The position numbers were made by a program, and so were the translations under genes. From Sideroxydans lithotrophicus ES-1 (GTDB lineage Bacteria; Pseudomonadota; Gammaproteobacteria; Burkholderiales; Gallionellaceae), in contig NC_013959.1 of assembly GCF_000025705.1 (NCBI RefSeq), positions 2,364,001 through 2,428,000 on the forward strand: a stretch of DNA of 64,000 nucleotides. The letters run 5' to 3'. Below, in pieces: positions 6,715-15,505 of the stretch (position 1 is the stretch's first letter; each line of letters starts with the position of its first letter). The notes beneath the pieces are model-generated. The model had not been told where the DNA came from. It saw only the letters and a program-made list of their open reading frames with translations, and did no database searches.

Positions 6715-8685
6715 TCAGCGGGTAAGTGCCGCATAGAGCAGCAGCATCTTCTCCGGCAAGCTGCGGACATGGTCGACCACCATGTAGTTCCTGGCGCCGA
6801 AAATGCGGGACACGTATTCATCGGCGCGAGGGTCGAGGCTCATGCAAAAGGTGTTGATGCCATTGCGGCCTGCACCCTCGACCGCCTTTTTCGTGTCGCT
6901 GAGCAGGTATTCCGTTCCGCGCACATCGATATCGTCCGGCGCCCCGTCGGTGATCAGTATCAATAGTTTCTTGCGCGACTGCTGTCTGTTCAGATGATGG
7001 GTGGCATGGCGTATCGCCGCCCCCATGCGGGTGGCACGCTGGCCGGTCATGCCGGCGAGCCTGGCCTTGGGCAGATCGTCGTAAGGCTGATCGAAATCCT
7101 TCAGCCGGTAATACTCGACATTGTGCCGGCTTTCGGAACAGAAACCGTGGATGGCGAATGGATCGCCGACCGTTTTGATGGCATCCGCAAACAGCACGCA
7201 AACCTGCCGGGTAAGTTCGAGCACCGTATGTTCCTGCCCCTGAACCTTCTCGTTCGTCGATTTTGACAGATCCAGCAGCAGCAATACCGAGATGTCGCGT
7301 GTCTTCCGCATTGAGCGCATCATGATCCGCGCGTCCGGCTGCAAACCGGACCGGATGTCGATCTGGGCGCGGATGGCGGCGTTGATATCGATGTCGTCGC
7401 CCTCCTCCAGCTTCCTGATGCGATGCACCCCGCCATACCGGATGGCATTGAGCAGGGTCTTCATGCGCGACAACAGGTCGTTGTTCTGCTCGATGATGTG
7501 ATCGACCACTTGCAGATCCCCTGTCTGCGGCTTCATTTCACGCACGGTCACCCAGGATTCGGTCTCGATCTGGCTGCGGAAATTCCATTCCGGATACGAG
7601 TAGGTTTCCGTAGCGGCATGCCTGATTTGCGGTTTGTCGGATACCAGCTTCGAGATCTTCCTGGCAGCTTCGTCGGATTCGGGATCTGCGGCGATCTCGT
7701 CATGCTCTTCGATTCCCGGCCTGCTTTCCTCAGCGAAGAGGAATTTGGAATCATAAAAAGTGATGGGCGATTTCTTTTTTCCGCCGGAACCGAACCTGGC
7801 GAATTCCCATATGGAGAAATATTTCGATTCGAAAAATGTGGAAGGGGCCAACGGCTCCTTGCCGGCATCTGGTTGCGGCAACTCCCACAGAAAGCGGTTA
7901 TCGTCACGGTAGGCTGCGCTGTGTGTGCTCGTGAGGATATTGAGCCTGATCTTCTTTTTCTGCAGCTCCTGCGCCAGAGCCAGGCCGATGTCACGGGCAA
8001 TCTCCTCGTCCTGCAGATCGCCCACCGTCGCGAACAGTTCGCGTCCCTGCCCGATCCAGGGATCCTCGTCCACATAGTCCTCGTCCAGCAAGGCACGCGC
8101 AAGGCGCGCCAGGTAATCGCCACTCGTCCGGCTTTGTCCGGGCGAGGCCGAGTGCTGTGTGCTCCACAGTTTCTTCAAGCCGGGGAATCTGCGTATCGCC
8201 AGCGCTTCCACGCGCGCATCCTCGATCGTGCCAATCAGCGCCTCTTGCAATTCATCGAAGTTCTTTGCAGGGAGGCGTTGCTTCGAATAAACGATGTGCG
8301 CCGATGCATGGGCTGCCGCAGCACGGTAGATATCCAGACCGGGGACAGTATCTCCTCCGTCCAACGGGATATCCCGATAGACATTGGGCAAATGGATGCA
8401 ACCATCCTTGATGAAAGGCGTTTGTCCCGTTCGGTCATCGACATCGCCGGCGCGCGGCTGGATGGCAAAATCGAAATCCCACAAGGCGCGCAGATAGATG
8501 CCGATGCGGCGTTGAACATCGACGAGCTTTGTTCTCTGAAGATTCTGCTGCAAGGCAGAGGGAGACTTCCCGGCAGACGATGTCAGGTAGTTGTGCAGCT
8601 TTTGCGCAAAGTGGCTGAAAGCGGAGTTCATGCTTGAATCAAATTCGGGCCAGAGCGGATATCCGGTGCAAAGGGCATCGCGCAT
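6715..8685 (-). CDS. VWA-domain protein of the CbbO/NorD type
   Basis: The 656-residue protein ends in a von Willebrand A domain with a metal-ion-adhesion site seen as LLLLDLSKSTNEK (DxSxS) and a later LILITDGAPDDID. The long N-terminal part (SKQRLPAKNFDELQEALIGT, IEDARVEALAIRRFPGLKKL) is typical of proteins encoded next to CbbQ/NorQ ATPases. Those pairs act as remodelling chaperones: CbbQO reactivates RuBisCO, and NorQD/NirQ-type pairs are needed for nitric oxide reductase maturation. No RuBisCO or NO reductase gene is in the window, so the client is unknown. The length is nearer NorD than long CbbO. The start may instead be ATG 8631 (MNSAFSHFAQ); neither has a well-spaced ribosome site. The ATPase lies 47 bases upstream. 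Confidence 0.85.
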   Translation of the reverse strand: MRDALCTGYPLWPEFDSSMNSAFSHFAQKLHNYLTSSAGKSPSALQQNLQRTKLVDVQRRIGIYLRALWDFDFAIQPRAGDVDDRTGQTPFIKDGCIHLPNVYRDIPLDGGDTVPGLDIYRAAAAHASAHIVYSKQRLPAKNFDELQEALIGTIEDARVEALAIRRFPGLKKLWSTQHSASPGQSRTSGDYLARLARALLDEDYVDEDPWIGQGRELFATVGDLQDEEIARDIGLALAQELQKKKIRLNILTSTHSAAYRDDNRFLWELPQPDAGKEPLAPSTFFESKYFSIWEFARFGSGGKKKSPITFYDSKFLFAEESRPGIEEHDEIAADPESDEAARKISKLVSDKPQIRHAATETYSYPEWNFRSQIETESWVTVREMKPQTGDLQVVDHIIEQNNDLLSRMKTLLNAIRYGGVHRIRKLEEGDDIDINAAIRAQIDIRSGLQPDARIMMRSMRKTRDISVLLLLDLSKSTNEKVQGQEHTVLELTRQVCVLFADAIKTVGDPFAIHGFCSESRHNVEYYRLKDFDQPYDDLPKARLAGMTGQRATRMGAAIRHATHHLNRQQSRKKLLILITDGAPDDIDVRGTEYLLSDTKKAVEGAGRNGINTFCMSLDPRADEYVSRIFGARNYMVVDHVRSLPEKMLLLYAALTR

Positions 8686-8732
8686 ACCTCATCGTTGTTC
8701 GTCGCCCGCATCGTGATCGCCTTGATCGACGT

Positions 8733-9539
8733 CTATCCGAAGAAGGTCGTCACCGCCGCATCGAGCGCATCGCGCATGTCCGGGTCGTCCGTGATCGGTG
8801 CCGCAAGGGCGACGCGGCAGGCCCGTTTTGCCTCGACATTGTTGGCAATGAGGTTGCCTGCGTAGATCAACATCCGGGTTGAGATGCCTTCATCCAGGCC
8901 GTGGCCTTTCAGGTTGCGCGCCATTTTTGCGATCGAGACCAGCTTGCCCGCGATCTCGCGCGGCACGCCCGTCTCATGGGACACGATCTCTTCCTCGATC
9001 GCGGGTTCGGGATATTTGAAGTCGAGCGCACCGAAACGCTGCTTGGTGGACTGCTTCAGGTCCTTCATTACACTCTGGTAGCCGGGGTTGTAGGAGATCA
9101 CCAGCTGGAAATCGGGATGCGCGCTCACCAGTTCGCCGGTCTTTTCCAAAGGCAGGACCCTGCGGTTATCGGTGAGTGGATGGATCACCACGGTGGTGTC
9201 CTGGCGCGCCTCGACGACCTCATCGAGATAGCAGATGGCACCGAAACGTGCCGCGATGGTGAGCGGTCCGTCCTGCCAGCGTGTGCCGTTGGCGTCGAGC
9301 AGGAATCTTCCCACCAGGTCGGATGCGGTCATATCCTCATTGCATGCGACGGTGATCAGTGGCTTCTGCAGCTTCCAGGCCATATATTCGATGAACCTGG
9401 TCTTGCCGCAACCGGTCGGACCTTTCAGCATCATCGGCATGCGCACGGAATAGGCCGCATCGTAAACGGCGATCTCGTCCGAGACGGCCCGGTAGTAAGG
9501 TTCCTTGTCGATGCGATATTGGCTGATGACGTCTTTCAT
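8733..9539 (-). CDS. MoxR-class AAA ATPase of the CbbQ/NorQ type
   Basis: The 268-residue ATPase has a Walker A motif (MLKGPTGCGKTRFIEYMAWK), a Walker B (AICYLDEVVEAR), sensor-like ISYNPGY, and the CbbQ/NirQ/NorQ/GpvN-family segment NEDMTASDLVGRFLLDANG. It should form a ring that works with the VWA protein encoded next to it to remodel a metalloenzyme or RuBisCO. ATG 9539 is used because AAGGAAAG lies 6 bases upstream; the ATG at 9560 lies before that site. The VWA gene follows 47 bases downstream on the same strand, so the two form an operon. A Fur-like dyad lies about 50 bases upstream. Confidence 0.9.
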   Translation of the reverse strand: MKDVISQYRIDKEPYYRAVSDEIAVYDAAYSVRMPMMLKGPTGCGKTRFIEYMAWKLQKPLITVACNEDMTASDLVGRFLLDANGTRWQDGPLTIAARFGAICYLDEVVEARQDTTVVIHPLTDNRRVLPLEKTGELVSAHPDFQLVISYNPGYQSVMKDLKQSTKQRFGALDFKYPEPAIEEEIVSHETGVPREIAGKLVSIAKMARNLKGHGLDEGISTRMLIYAGNLIANNVEAKRACRVALAAPITDDPDMRDALDAAVTTFFG

Positions 9540-9590
9540 TGTCTTTCCTTTAACAATCAACTGTATTGCTCATTTGCAGCGTTCCTGCGG

Positions 9591-9605
9591 CGAGAATCAT
9601 TTTCT
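9591..9605. promoter_or_regulatory. Possible Fur-like dyad upstream of the CbbQ/NorQ-type gene
   Basis: The 15 bases CGAGAATCATTTTCT match the 7-1-7 Fur pattern TGATAATNATTATCA at 10 of 14 scored positions and contain the inner dyad GAGAA/TTCTC. It lies 52 bases before the ATPase start. Short AT-rich dyads arise by chance, so this is suggestive only. Confidence 0.3.
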
Positions 9606-9662
9606 CAAAATCGACATAAAGAAAACGTGAAACTCACTGGCATGCTGCCGCCACATCTTTCG

Positions 9663-10052
9663 TTAGCCGACATCCCCATCCAGATAGAACCACTGCCCTG
9701 TCTCCCGCACGAAACGGCTGACTTCGTGCAGCCGGTATGCACGACCTCCCACCTTGTAGCGCGCGACGAATTCGACAATGGCATGGTCGGCATCCTGCTG
9801 TTCGCAGCGTTTGACTTCCAGACCCAACCACTTGGTCGGCACATCCTCCGCCAGGCCCAGTGATGCAGGCCGCGCGGATGCATGCCAGGTCGCCAGCAGG
9901 TAGTCCTCGCGCAACATGGCATAGGCGGTGTAGCGCGAACGCATCAGGGCTTCGGCAGTAGCGGCAATTTGGCTGCCATCCAGATAAGCGGCGCAGCAAG
10001 CGGAAAATGATTTTTTGCTGCCGCAGGGACAAAGGGTAACTTGGTTCTTCAT
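9663..10052 (-). CDS. YchJ-like SEC-C motif protein (UPF0225)
   Basis: The 129-residue protein opens with a SEC-C zinc-binding motif (CPCGSKKSFSACCAAYLDG), as in the end of SecA and in YchJ. The rest matches the NTF2-like YchJ domain: AEALMRSRYTAYAMLREDYL, LLATWH, KWLGLEVKRCEQQ, AIVEFVARYKVGG and a final tryptophan segment (GQWFYLDGDVG). The molecular function of the family is not established. It is upstream of the CbbQ/NorQ-type gene on the same strand with a 123-bp gap. Confidence 0.85.
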   Translation of the reverse strand: MKNQVTLCPCGSKKSFSACCAAYLDGSQIAATAEALMRSRYTAYAMLREDYLLATWHASARPASLGLAEDVPTKWLGLEVKRCEQQDADHAIVEFVARYKVGGRAYRLHEVSRFVRETGQWFYLDGDVG

Positions 10053-10097
10053 TTCAACGGATGTGTTCCTGGATGTGCCGGTCTGCAGCTCCGCTCC

Positions 10098-10475
10098 TCA
10101 ATATGCCTGCCTGGATGGAATCACTCCGCGCACGCCGCCGCGGGGATTGTCCATATCGCCCCGATAGCGCGGAATGAGGTGCAGATGGACATGCATGATC
10201 GTCTGCCCCGCCACCTCGCCCACGTTGATGCCGACGTTGTAACCCGCGGGGGCATACTGACCATCAAGGTGATGTTTCGCCTTGTCGAGCAGCGACAACA
10301 GCGCATTCTTCTCCGCCTCGGTAGTGAGGAAGAAGTCAGCGATATGACGCCTGGGAATGATGAGCAAGTGGCCGGGGTTGACCGGAAACTTGTCCGGTTT
10401 GGCATATGCCAGCTCATTCTCGAACAGGATGCCATCGGGCTTGCAGAATGGACAATTGTCAGCGTGGTCGCTCAT
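10098..10475 (-). CDS. HIT-family nucleotide hydrolase/transferase
   Basis: The 125-residue protein has the HIT signature HVHLHLIPRYRGD near its end and an N-terminal NCPFCKPDG that resembles zinc-binding HIT members. The middle KFPVNPGHLLIIPRRHIADF is also typical. HIT proteins hydrolyse or transfer nucleotides from AMP-linked substrates; the substrate here cannot be told from sequence. ATG 10475 is chosen because GGAG lies 6 bases before it; the upstream ATG at 10487 overlaps that site. It follows srkA by 21 bases, so the pair is probably co-transcribed. Confidence 0.9.
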   Translation of the reverse strand: MSDHADNCPFCKPDGILFENELAYAKPDKFPVNPGHLLIIPRRHIADFFLTTEAEKNALLSLLDKAKHHLDGQYAPAGYNVGINVGEVAGQTIMHVHLHLIPRYRGDMDNPRGGVRGVIPSRQAY

Positions 10476-10496
10476 TGCGGTCTCCATTCTGCCGAG

Positions 10497-11486
10497 TCAG
10501 TTTTGCCACAGCGGAGGCTCTTCCATCAACGCGATCTGCTCGCGCAATTCCAGGATGCGGTCCTGCCAGTAACGCTGCGTGTTGAACCACGGGAAGGCAT
10601 GCTTGAATGCCGCATCGTCCCAACGCTTGGCCAGCCACGCGGAATAATGGATCAGCCGCAGCGTCCGCAATGCTTCGATGAGATGCAATTCGCGCGCATC
10701 GAATTCACAGAAATCCTCGTAACCGGCCAGCACATCGCCCATCTGCCGTATCCGATCTTCGCGTTCGCCGGAAAGCAGCATCCACAGATCCTGTACCGCC
10801 GGCCCCATGCGGCTGTCGTCGAAATCGACGAAGTGGGGGCCATCATCCGTCCACAACACGTTGCCCGCATGGCAATCGCCGTGCAGGCGCAAGTGCTTTA
10901 CATCACCCGCCCGGTCGAAGCAATGGCGCACGCCATCGAGCGCCTGCTGCGCCACGCTGCGATAGGCTGCGTCGATATCCGCCGGAATGAAACCATTTGC
11001 CAGCAGGAAATCGCGCGGCTCGATGCCGAACGTCTCGATATTCAAGTCGGGGCGATGCTGGTAGTCCCTGACCGCACCGACGGCATGGATGCGCCCGAGG
11101 AAGCGGCCCAGCCATTCCAACGTGTCGCGGTCTTCGAGTTCGGGAGCGCGTCCGCCGTGTTTCGGGAAGACAGAGAAACGGAAGCCGTCGAACAGATGCA
11201 ACGTCTTGCCATCGATCACCGAGGCAGGCACGACGGGGATCTCGCGCTCGGCCAGCTCTTGCACGAAGGCATGTTCTTCGAGTATGGCCTCATCCGTCCA
11301 GCGTGCCGGACGATAAAATTTTGCCACCAGGGGGGCGCCGTCTTCGATACCTGCCTGGTACACGCGGTTCTCGTAGCTATTGAGCGCCAGCAACCGGCCG
11401 TCGCAGCGCAGTCCCACGCTCTCCAGCGCATTCAGCACGCAATCCGGAGTGAGCATGGAAAACGAATGATCGGTTCTGGCATTCAT
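10497..11486 (-). CDS. srkA: Stress-response Ser/Thr protein kinase SrkA (YihE)
   Basis: The product is about 329 residues and belongs to the choline/aminoglycoside-kinase-like fold. Kinase features are present: LNSYENRVYQAGIEDG and the lysine of LVAKFYRPARW, catalytic loop LRLHGDCHAGNVLW, and the metal-binding HFVDFDDSRMGPAVQDLWML. SrkA in E. coli counters stress-induced cell death, possibly by opposing MazEF. ATG 11486 (MNARTDHSF) is taken over the upstream GTG at 11510; neither shows a good ribosome site. Confidence 0.93.
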   Translation of the reverse strand: MNARTDHSFSMLTPDCVLNALESVGLRCDGRLLALNSYENRVYQAGIEDGAPLVAKFYRPARWTDEAILEEHAFVQELAEREIPVVPASVIDGKTLHLFDGFRFSVFPKHGGRAPELEDRDTLEWLGRFLGRIHAVGAVRDYQHRPDLNIETFGIEPRDFLLANGFIPADIDAAYRSVAQQALDGVRHCFDRAGDVKHLRLHGDCHAGNVLWTDDGPHFVDFDDSRMGPAVQDLWMLLSGEREDRIRQMGDVLAGYEDFCEFDARELHLIEALRTLRLIHYSAWLAKRWDDAAFKHAFPWFNTQRYWQDRILELREQIALMEEPPLWQN

Positions 11487-11573
11487 GGAGATAACTATAA
11501 CTTCATTCACACATCGAGTGTGCTGTTGGCAGCCGCAATGTGCTCCTGGGGGGGGCTTGCTGGAAATTAAGGG

Positions 11574-12143
11574 TTACTTATCCTTCTGCACTTCGGCCAG
11601 CCCCAAGGCGTTCCATCCTTCATGCCCGAGCTTCTGCATGGTCTCGATGTTCTTCTCGAAGATCATCTCGGCTTCCGGGAAGGCGGCCACGGCCTCGTCG
11701 ATGCTGGCTTCGCGGATCAGGTGCAGCGTCGGATAAGGCGAACGGTTGGTGTAGTTGGTGATGTCGTCCGGCTCGGTGTCCGCAAACTGGTATTGCGGGT
11801 GCATGCTGGCGACTTGCAGTTCGCCCGCCAGATCGACTTCCTCCAGCGCTTCGTCCACCACTTCGAGGAAGTCGTTGTAGTCGAGGAAGTCGTTCAGCAC
11901 GTGCGGATGGATGAGCAGCGTGGTATCGATCTTGTCGCGGCTGGTCTCGGCCAGCAACTCAAGCTCTTGCAATACATCGGCCAACAGATCTTCCGGCGTT
12001 TCCGCCGCGCTCACGAAATAGCGGATCTGGTTCTTGATGTGCACGCCCTTGGCGAACGGACACAGGTTGAGGCCGATCACTGCACGTTCAAGCCAGAGCC
12101 GGGTGGCGGCGATGGCTTGTTCCTCACTGACGGTGGCGCTCAT
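11574..12143 (-). CDS. DUF1415-family protein
   Basis: The 189-residue product shows the family start EEQAIAATRLWLERAVIGLN followed by LCPFA. Later come LLIHPHVLNDFLDYNDFL, SMHPQYQFADTEPDDITNYT and NRSPYPTLHLIRE, all conserved in the family; function is unknown. It is acidic, soluble and lacks a signal peptide. Its ATG overlaps the rhlE stop as TGATG, so translation is coupled to rhlE. Confidence 0.85.
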   Translation of the reverse strand: MSATVSEEQAIAATRLWLERAVIGLNLCPFAKGVHIKNQIRYFVSAAETPEDLLADVLQELELLAETSRDKIDTTLLIHPHVLNDFLDYNDFLEVVDEALEEVDLAGELQVASMHPQYQFADTEPDDITNYTNRSPYPTLHLIREASIDEAVAAFPEAEMIFEKNIETMQKLGHEGWNALGLAEVQKDK

Positions 12144-13543
12144 CAACGACCGCGACCGCCGGAACGATGCTGCGCCGATGATGGCACAGCTCCACGCCCA
12201 GCACCGCCAGCCGGTTTCCCGCCTGTGCGCGGCACTCCACCGGGACGGCCTTGCCCGCCACCAGCACGCGGTTGACCGCGGCCTTGTCCGCGACCGCCCT
12301 GGCCGCGATTCTGGCCGTTCAGGATCGGTTCCGCCTTGATGCGCGGATCGGGTTCGAAACCGGGCACCTGGACTACAGGTATCTCGCGTTTGATCAGGCG
12401 TTCGATGTCATGCAGCAGTTTCTTCTCGTCGATGCACACCAGCGAACTCGCTTCGCCTTCGCTGCCTGCACGTCCGGTGCGGCCGATGCGGTGCACATAG
12501 TCTTCCGGTACATTGGGCAGCTCGTAGTTCACCACATGCGGCAATTCGCTGATGTCGATGCCGCGTGCGGCGATGTCGGTCGCCACCAGCACTTGCAGCT
12601 TGGCGGTCTTGAACTCGGCCAGCGCGCGGGTACGCGCTGCTTGGCTCTTGTTGCCGTGGATCGCCATCGCGGGGATGCCTTCCTTGTTCAGATGGTCCGC
12701 GAGGTTGTTCGCGCCATGCTTGGTACGGGTGAACACCAGCACCTGGAACCAGTTGTGATCCTTGATCAGGTGCGTGAGCAAATTGCGCTTGCGCTCGCGG
12801 TCCACCGGATACACGCGTTGCTCGATCAGTTCGTTCGCCTGATTGCGGCGCGCCACTTCGATCAGTGCCGGGTTGTTGAGCAGGCCATCGGCCAGCAACT
12901 TGATCTCGTCGGAGAAAGTGGCGGAGAACAGCAGGTTCTGGCGTTGTTTCGGCAGCACCGCAAGCACACGTTTGATGTCGCGGATGAAGCCCATGTCCAG
13001 CATGCGGTCAGCCTCGTCCAGCACCAGTATCTCGACATGCGACAGGTCCACGGTCTTTTGCTGCAGGTGATCGAGCAAACGCCCCGGTGTCGCCACCAGG
13101 ATGTCCACGCGGCCATGCAGCTGCTTGATCTGCGGATTGATGTTGACGCCGCCGAACATCATCATGGATTTGAGCGGCAGGTATTTGCCATAGAGGCGCA
13201 CGCTTTCCTCCACCTGGGCGGCAAGTTCGCGTGTGGGCGTGAGTACCAGTGCGCGGATGGGTGCACGGATTGAAGAGTGCTTTTCTCGTTCGCCTCCTCT
13301 CCCGCTAGCGGGAGAGGATTGAGGAGAGGGCTGCCCGCTAATGGGCTTCTCCATCAGTCGCTGCAACAGCGGCAAGGTGAAGCCAGCGGTCTTGCCGGTG
13401 CCGGTCTGGGCGCCGCCCATCAGATCGCCGCCTTTCAGGATGACGGGAATGGCCTGTGCCTGGATGGGAGTGGGTTCGGTGTAACCGCGCTCGGAAACGG
13501 CACGGGCGATTTCTTCGGACAGGCCGAGAGATTTGAATGACAT
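12143..13543 (-). CDS. rhlE: ATP-dependent DEAD-box RNA helicase, RhlE type
   Basis: All helicase motifs are readable: Q motif ([14 protein letters not shown]), motif I (GAQTGTGKT), Ia ([10 protein letters not shown]), II ([13 protein letters not shown]), III (LFSATF), IV ([13 protein letters not shown]), V ([10 protein letters not shown]) and VI ([10 protein letters not shown]). The C-terminus is a Gly/Arg-rich RNA-binding tail ([20 protein letters not shown]). It should unwind structured RNA in ribosome assembly or RNA decay. A stretch [20 protein letters not shown] between motif I and Ia is unlike the family and comes from an in-frame palindromic insertion at 13295-13318 and flanks. It is the first gene of a pair with DUF1415. 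Confidence 0.95.
   Translation of the reverse strand: MSFKSLGLSEEIARAVSERGYTEPTPIQAQAIPVILKGGDLMGGAQTGTGKTAGFTLPLLQRLMEKPISGQPSPQSSPASGRGGEREKHSSIRAPIRALVLTPTRELAAQVEESVRLYGKYLPLKSMMMFGGVNINPQIKQLHGRVDILVATPGRLLDHLQQKTVDLSHVEILVLDEADRMLDMGFIRDIKRVLAVLPKQRQNLLFSATFSDEIKLLADGLLNNPALIEVARRNQANELIEQRVYPVDRERKRNLLTHLIKDHNWFQVLVFTRTKHGANNLADHLNKEGIPAMAIHGNKSQAARTRALAEFKTAKLQVLVATDIAARGIDISELPHVVNYELPNVPEDYVHRIGRTGRAGSEGEASSLVCIDEKKLLHDIERLIKREIPVVQVPGFEPDPRIKAEPILNGQNRGQGGRGQGRGQPRAGGGQGRPGGVPRTGGKPAGGAGRGAVPSSAQHRSGGRGR
13295..13318. repeat. In-frame 24-bp perfect palindrome inside rhlE
   Basis: The two 12-base arms TCCTCTCCCGCT and AGCGGGAGAGGA are perfect complements around CT/AG. They are flanked by a further GAGGAGAGG at 13321-13329. 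Read through, they encode the Ser/Pro/Gly-rich segment [11 protein letters not shown] that interrupts the first RecA domain of the helicase between motif I and Ia. This looks like a mobile REP-like palindromic element that inserted without breaking the frame. Confidence 0.7.
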
Positions 13544-13658
13544 ATTGTTCTTTCCTGGTACAAACGGCCTGTCGCCCTTGAAGAGCGCCAGTCTGAGGCT
13601 GAATGAAGTGGGTGTTACGAACCGGAATCGGCAGCGACAACTAGACTGAAACGATATC

Positions 13659-13687
13659 GCGGCGCGCAGTGTAACAGAACGCGCCGC
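13659..13687 (-). terminator. GC-rich hairpin after ychF
   Basis: GCGGCGCG at 13659-13666 pairs perfectly with CGCGCCGC at 13680-13687 across a 13-base loop. It lies 17 bases beyond the ychF stop and before rhlE. There is no T tract on the minus strand, so it may be a Rho-assisted terminator or an mRNA end stabiliser. Confidence 0.35.
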
Positions 13688-13703
13688 TTTCCTGAGCTAA
13701 TCG

Positions 13704-14795
13704 TTATACATTGAACAGGAAGTTCATCACGTCGCCGTCCTGCACGACGTAATCCTTGCCTTCCACACGCATCTTGCCCTTCTCCTTGGCGCCCGCCTCG
13801 CCGCCGCAGGCGATGAAATCGACGTAGGAGATGGTCTGCGCACGGATGAAGCCCTTCTCGAAGTCGGTGTGGATCACGCCTGCAGCCTGCGGTGCCGTGT
13901 CGCCCTTGTGGATGGTCCAGGCGCGCACTTCTTTCACGCCTGCGGTGAAATAGGTCTGCAGGCCAAGCAGGTCGTAGCCGGTGCGGATCAGGCGGTTCAG
14001 GCCCGGTTCGTCCAGCCCCAGGTCGGCGAGAAATTCTTTCTTGTCGGCATCATCGAGGTCGGCCAGTTCGGCTTCGATCTTGGCGCACAGCGCAACGACC
14101 GGCGCCCCCTCTTTTGCAGCGTGCTCGCGCAACTTGTCCAGATGCGGGTTGTTCTCGAAACCGTCTTCCAGCACGTTGCCGACATACATCGCCGGCTTGA
14201 CGGTGAGCAGGCACAGCGGCTTGATCAGCAACTTCTCCTCGTCGGTCAAACCGAACGTGCGCGCGGGCTTGCCTTCGTTCAGGTGCGGCAGCAATCGTTC
14301 CAGCACGGCCACCAGCTTCTGTGCATCCTTGTCGCCGGACTTGGCCTTCTTGCCGTCGCGCTGAATGGTGCGCTCCACCACCGCGAGGTCGGCCAATGCC
14401 AGCTCAGTGAGGATGACCTCGATGTCGGAGATCGGGTCGACCTTGCCGGCCACATGCACCACGTTGGGGTCGTCGAAGCAGCGCACCACGTTGACGATGG
14501 CGTCGGTCTCGCGAATATTGGCGAGGAACTGGTTGCCCAAACCTTCGCCTTTGGATGCACCCGCCACCAGACCAGCGATGTCAACGAACTCGACGATGGC
14601 CGGCTGCATACGTTGCGGTTTGACGATCTTGGCCAGCTCGTCCATGCGCGGATCGGGTACTTCGACGATGCCGACGTTGGGTTCGATGGTACAGAACGGG
14701 TAGTTCTCCGCAGCGATGCCCGCCTTGGTCAGCGCATTGAACAGGGTGGACTTGCCCACGTTGGGGAGACCGACGATACCGCATTTGAGACTCAT
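13704..14795 (-). CDS. ychF: Ribosome-binding ATPase YchF (OLA1-like)
   Basis: The 363-residue Obg-family protein has the P-loop [14 protein letters not shown], switch region [40 protein letters not shown] and a C-terminal TGS domain ([40 protein letters not shown]). YchF prefers ATP to GTP and associates with ribosomes. ATG 14795 is used because GAGGAAAAATC precedes it; the open frame extends to 14831 through a repeat element. It is the last gene of the prs-rplY-pth-ychF series. Confidence 0.96.
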   Translation of the reverse strand: MSLKCGIVGLPNVGKSTLFNALTKAGIAAENYPFCTIEPNVGIVEVPDPRMDELAKIVKPQRMQPAIVEFVDIAGLVAGASKGEGLGNQFLANIRETDAIVNVVRCFDDPNVVHVAGKVDPISDIEVILTELALADLAVVERTIQRDGKKAKSGDKDAQKLVAVLERLLPHLNEGKPARTFGLTDEEKLLIKPLCLLTVKPAMYVGNVLEDGFENNPHLDKLREHAAKEGAPVVALCAKIEAELADLDDADKKEFLADLGLDEPGLNRLIRTGYDLLGLQTYFTAGVKEVRAWTIHKGDTAPQAAGVIHTDFEKGFIRAQTISYVDFIACGGEAGAKEKGKMRVEGKDYVVQDGDVMNFLFNV

Positions 14796-14812
14796 GATTT
14801 TTCCTCTTGAAG

Positions 14813-14873
14813 AGGATTTAGGATTTAGCAAAACCCCTGCCCCAAATCCTAAATCCCAGTTCCTAAATCCTAG
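14813..14873 (-). repeat. Dispersed GGATTT-type inverted repeat between pth and ychF
   Basis: Read on the minus strand it begins CTAGGATTTAGGAACTGGG and ends TAAATCCTAAATCCTC, so both ends are built from the same GGATTTAG words in opposite orientation. The first CTAG supplies the TAG stop codon of pth. A related element at 61800-61892 does the same for ilvC. Confidence 0.7.
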
Positions 14874-15448
14874 TTTGTGTGCAGCTTCAGCATCGCTGCT
14901 TCCATTTTTCCTTCGATAATAAGCGATGCGACGTCTTGCGCACGTTGCATCGCTTCATCGATCAGCACCTGCTCTTCCTTGCGCGGTGCTTTCAATACGT
15001 AATTCACTACTTCTGCGCGCTCGCCGGGATGGCCGATACCGATACGCAGGCGCCAGAACTCCTTGGTGCCGAGATGCGCGATGATGTCTTTCAGCCCGTT
15101 GTGCCCGCCGTGTCCGCCGCCCAGCTTGAGTTTGGCACCGCCGGGAGGCAGGTCGAGTTCGTCATGCACTACCAGTATCTGGTTGGGCAATATCTTGTAG
15201 AACAGCGCCAGTGCAACTACCGCCCGGCCGCTCACGTTCATGAAGGTCTGCGGCTTGAGCAGGTGGACCTCGTGTCCATGCATGGTAGTGCGCGCAACCA
15301 GACCGTGGAATTTGTTGTCGGTCCTGAAGTTTGCATTGTGTTCGCGTGCAAGCTCATCCAGCCACCAGAATCCGGCATTGTGGCGCGTCGCTTCATATTC
15401 ACTGCCGGGATTGCCCAGTCCGACGATGAGTTTGATTGGTTCGCTCAT
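14870..15448 (-). CDS. pth: Peptidyl-tRNA hydrolase
   Basis: Pth releases peptides from tRNAs that drop off the ribosome. The 192-residue enzyme shows [19 protein letters not shown] with the catalytic His, [20 protein letters not shown] with the catalytic Asp, [15 protein letters not shown] and [15 protein letters not shown] 15448 is selected because family homology begins at once ([15 protein letters not shown]). An upstream GTG at 15466 falls within a terminator hairpin. The start follows the U tract of the rplY terminator by only a few bases, so pth is read either by read-through or from a promoter inside rplY. Its stop codon lies in a dispersed repeat. Confidence 0.96.
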   Translation of the reverse strand: MSEPIKLIVGLGNPGSEYEATRHNAGFWWLDELAREHNANFRTDNKFHGLVARTTMHGHEVHLLKPQTFMNVSGRAVVALALFYKILPNQILVVHDELDLPPGGAKLKLGGGHGGHNGLKDIIAHLGTKEFWRLRIGIGHPGERAEVVNYVLKAPRKEEQVLIDEAMQRAQDVASLIIEGKMEAAMLKLHTN

Positions 15449-15452
15449 AATG

Positions 15453-15491
15453 AAAAAACCCGCCACGCATCATTTGATGACATGGCGGGTT
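15453..15491 (-). terminator. Rho-independent terminator between rplY and pth
   Basis: On the minus strand AACCCGCCA pairs with TGGCGGGTT (9 bp), and a run of six T follows directly. It lies 14 bases after the rplY stop. The T tract ends only 5 bases before the pth ATG, so it also forms the pth leader and may set how much read-through reaches pth and ychF. Confidence 0.85.
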
Positions 15492-15505
15492 GTTCCTGAT
15501 GCTGA

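Noticed and set aside
7423-8637. 404-residue plus-strand open frame
   Set aside because: Antisense shadow of the VWA-protein gene.
10041-11570. 509-residue plus-strand open frame
   Set aside because: Antisense to the HIT and srkA genes; no recognisable domain.
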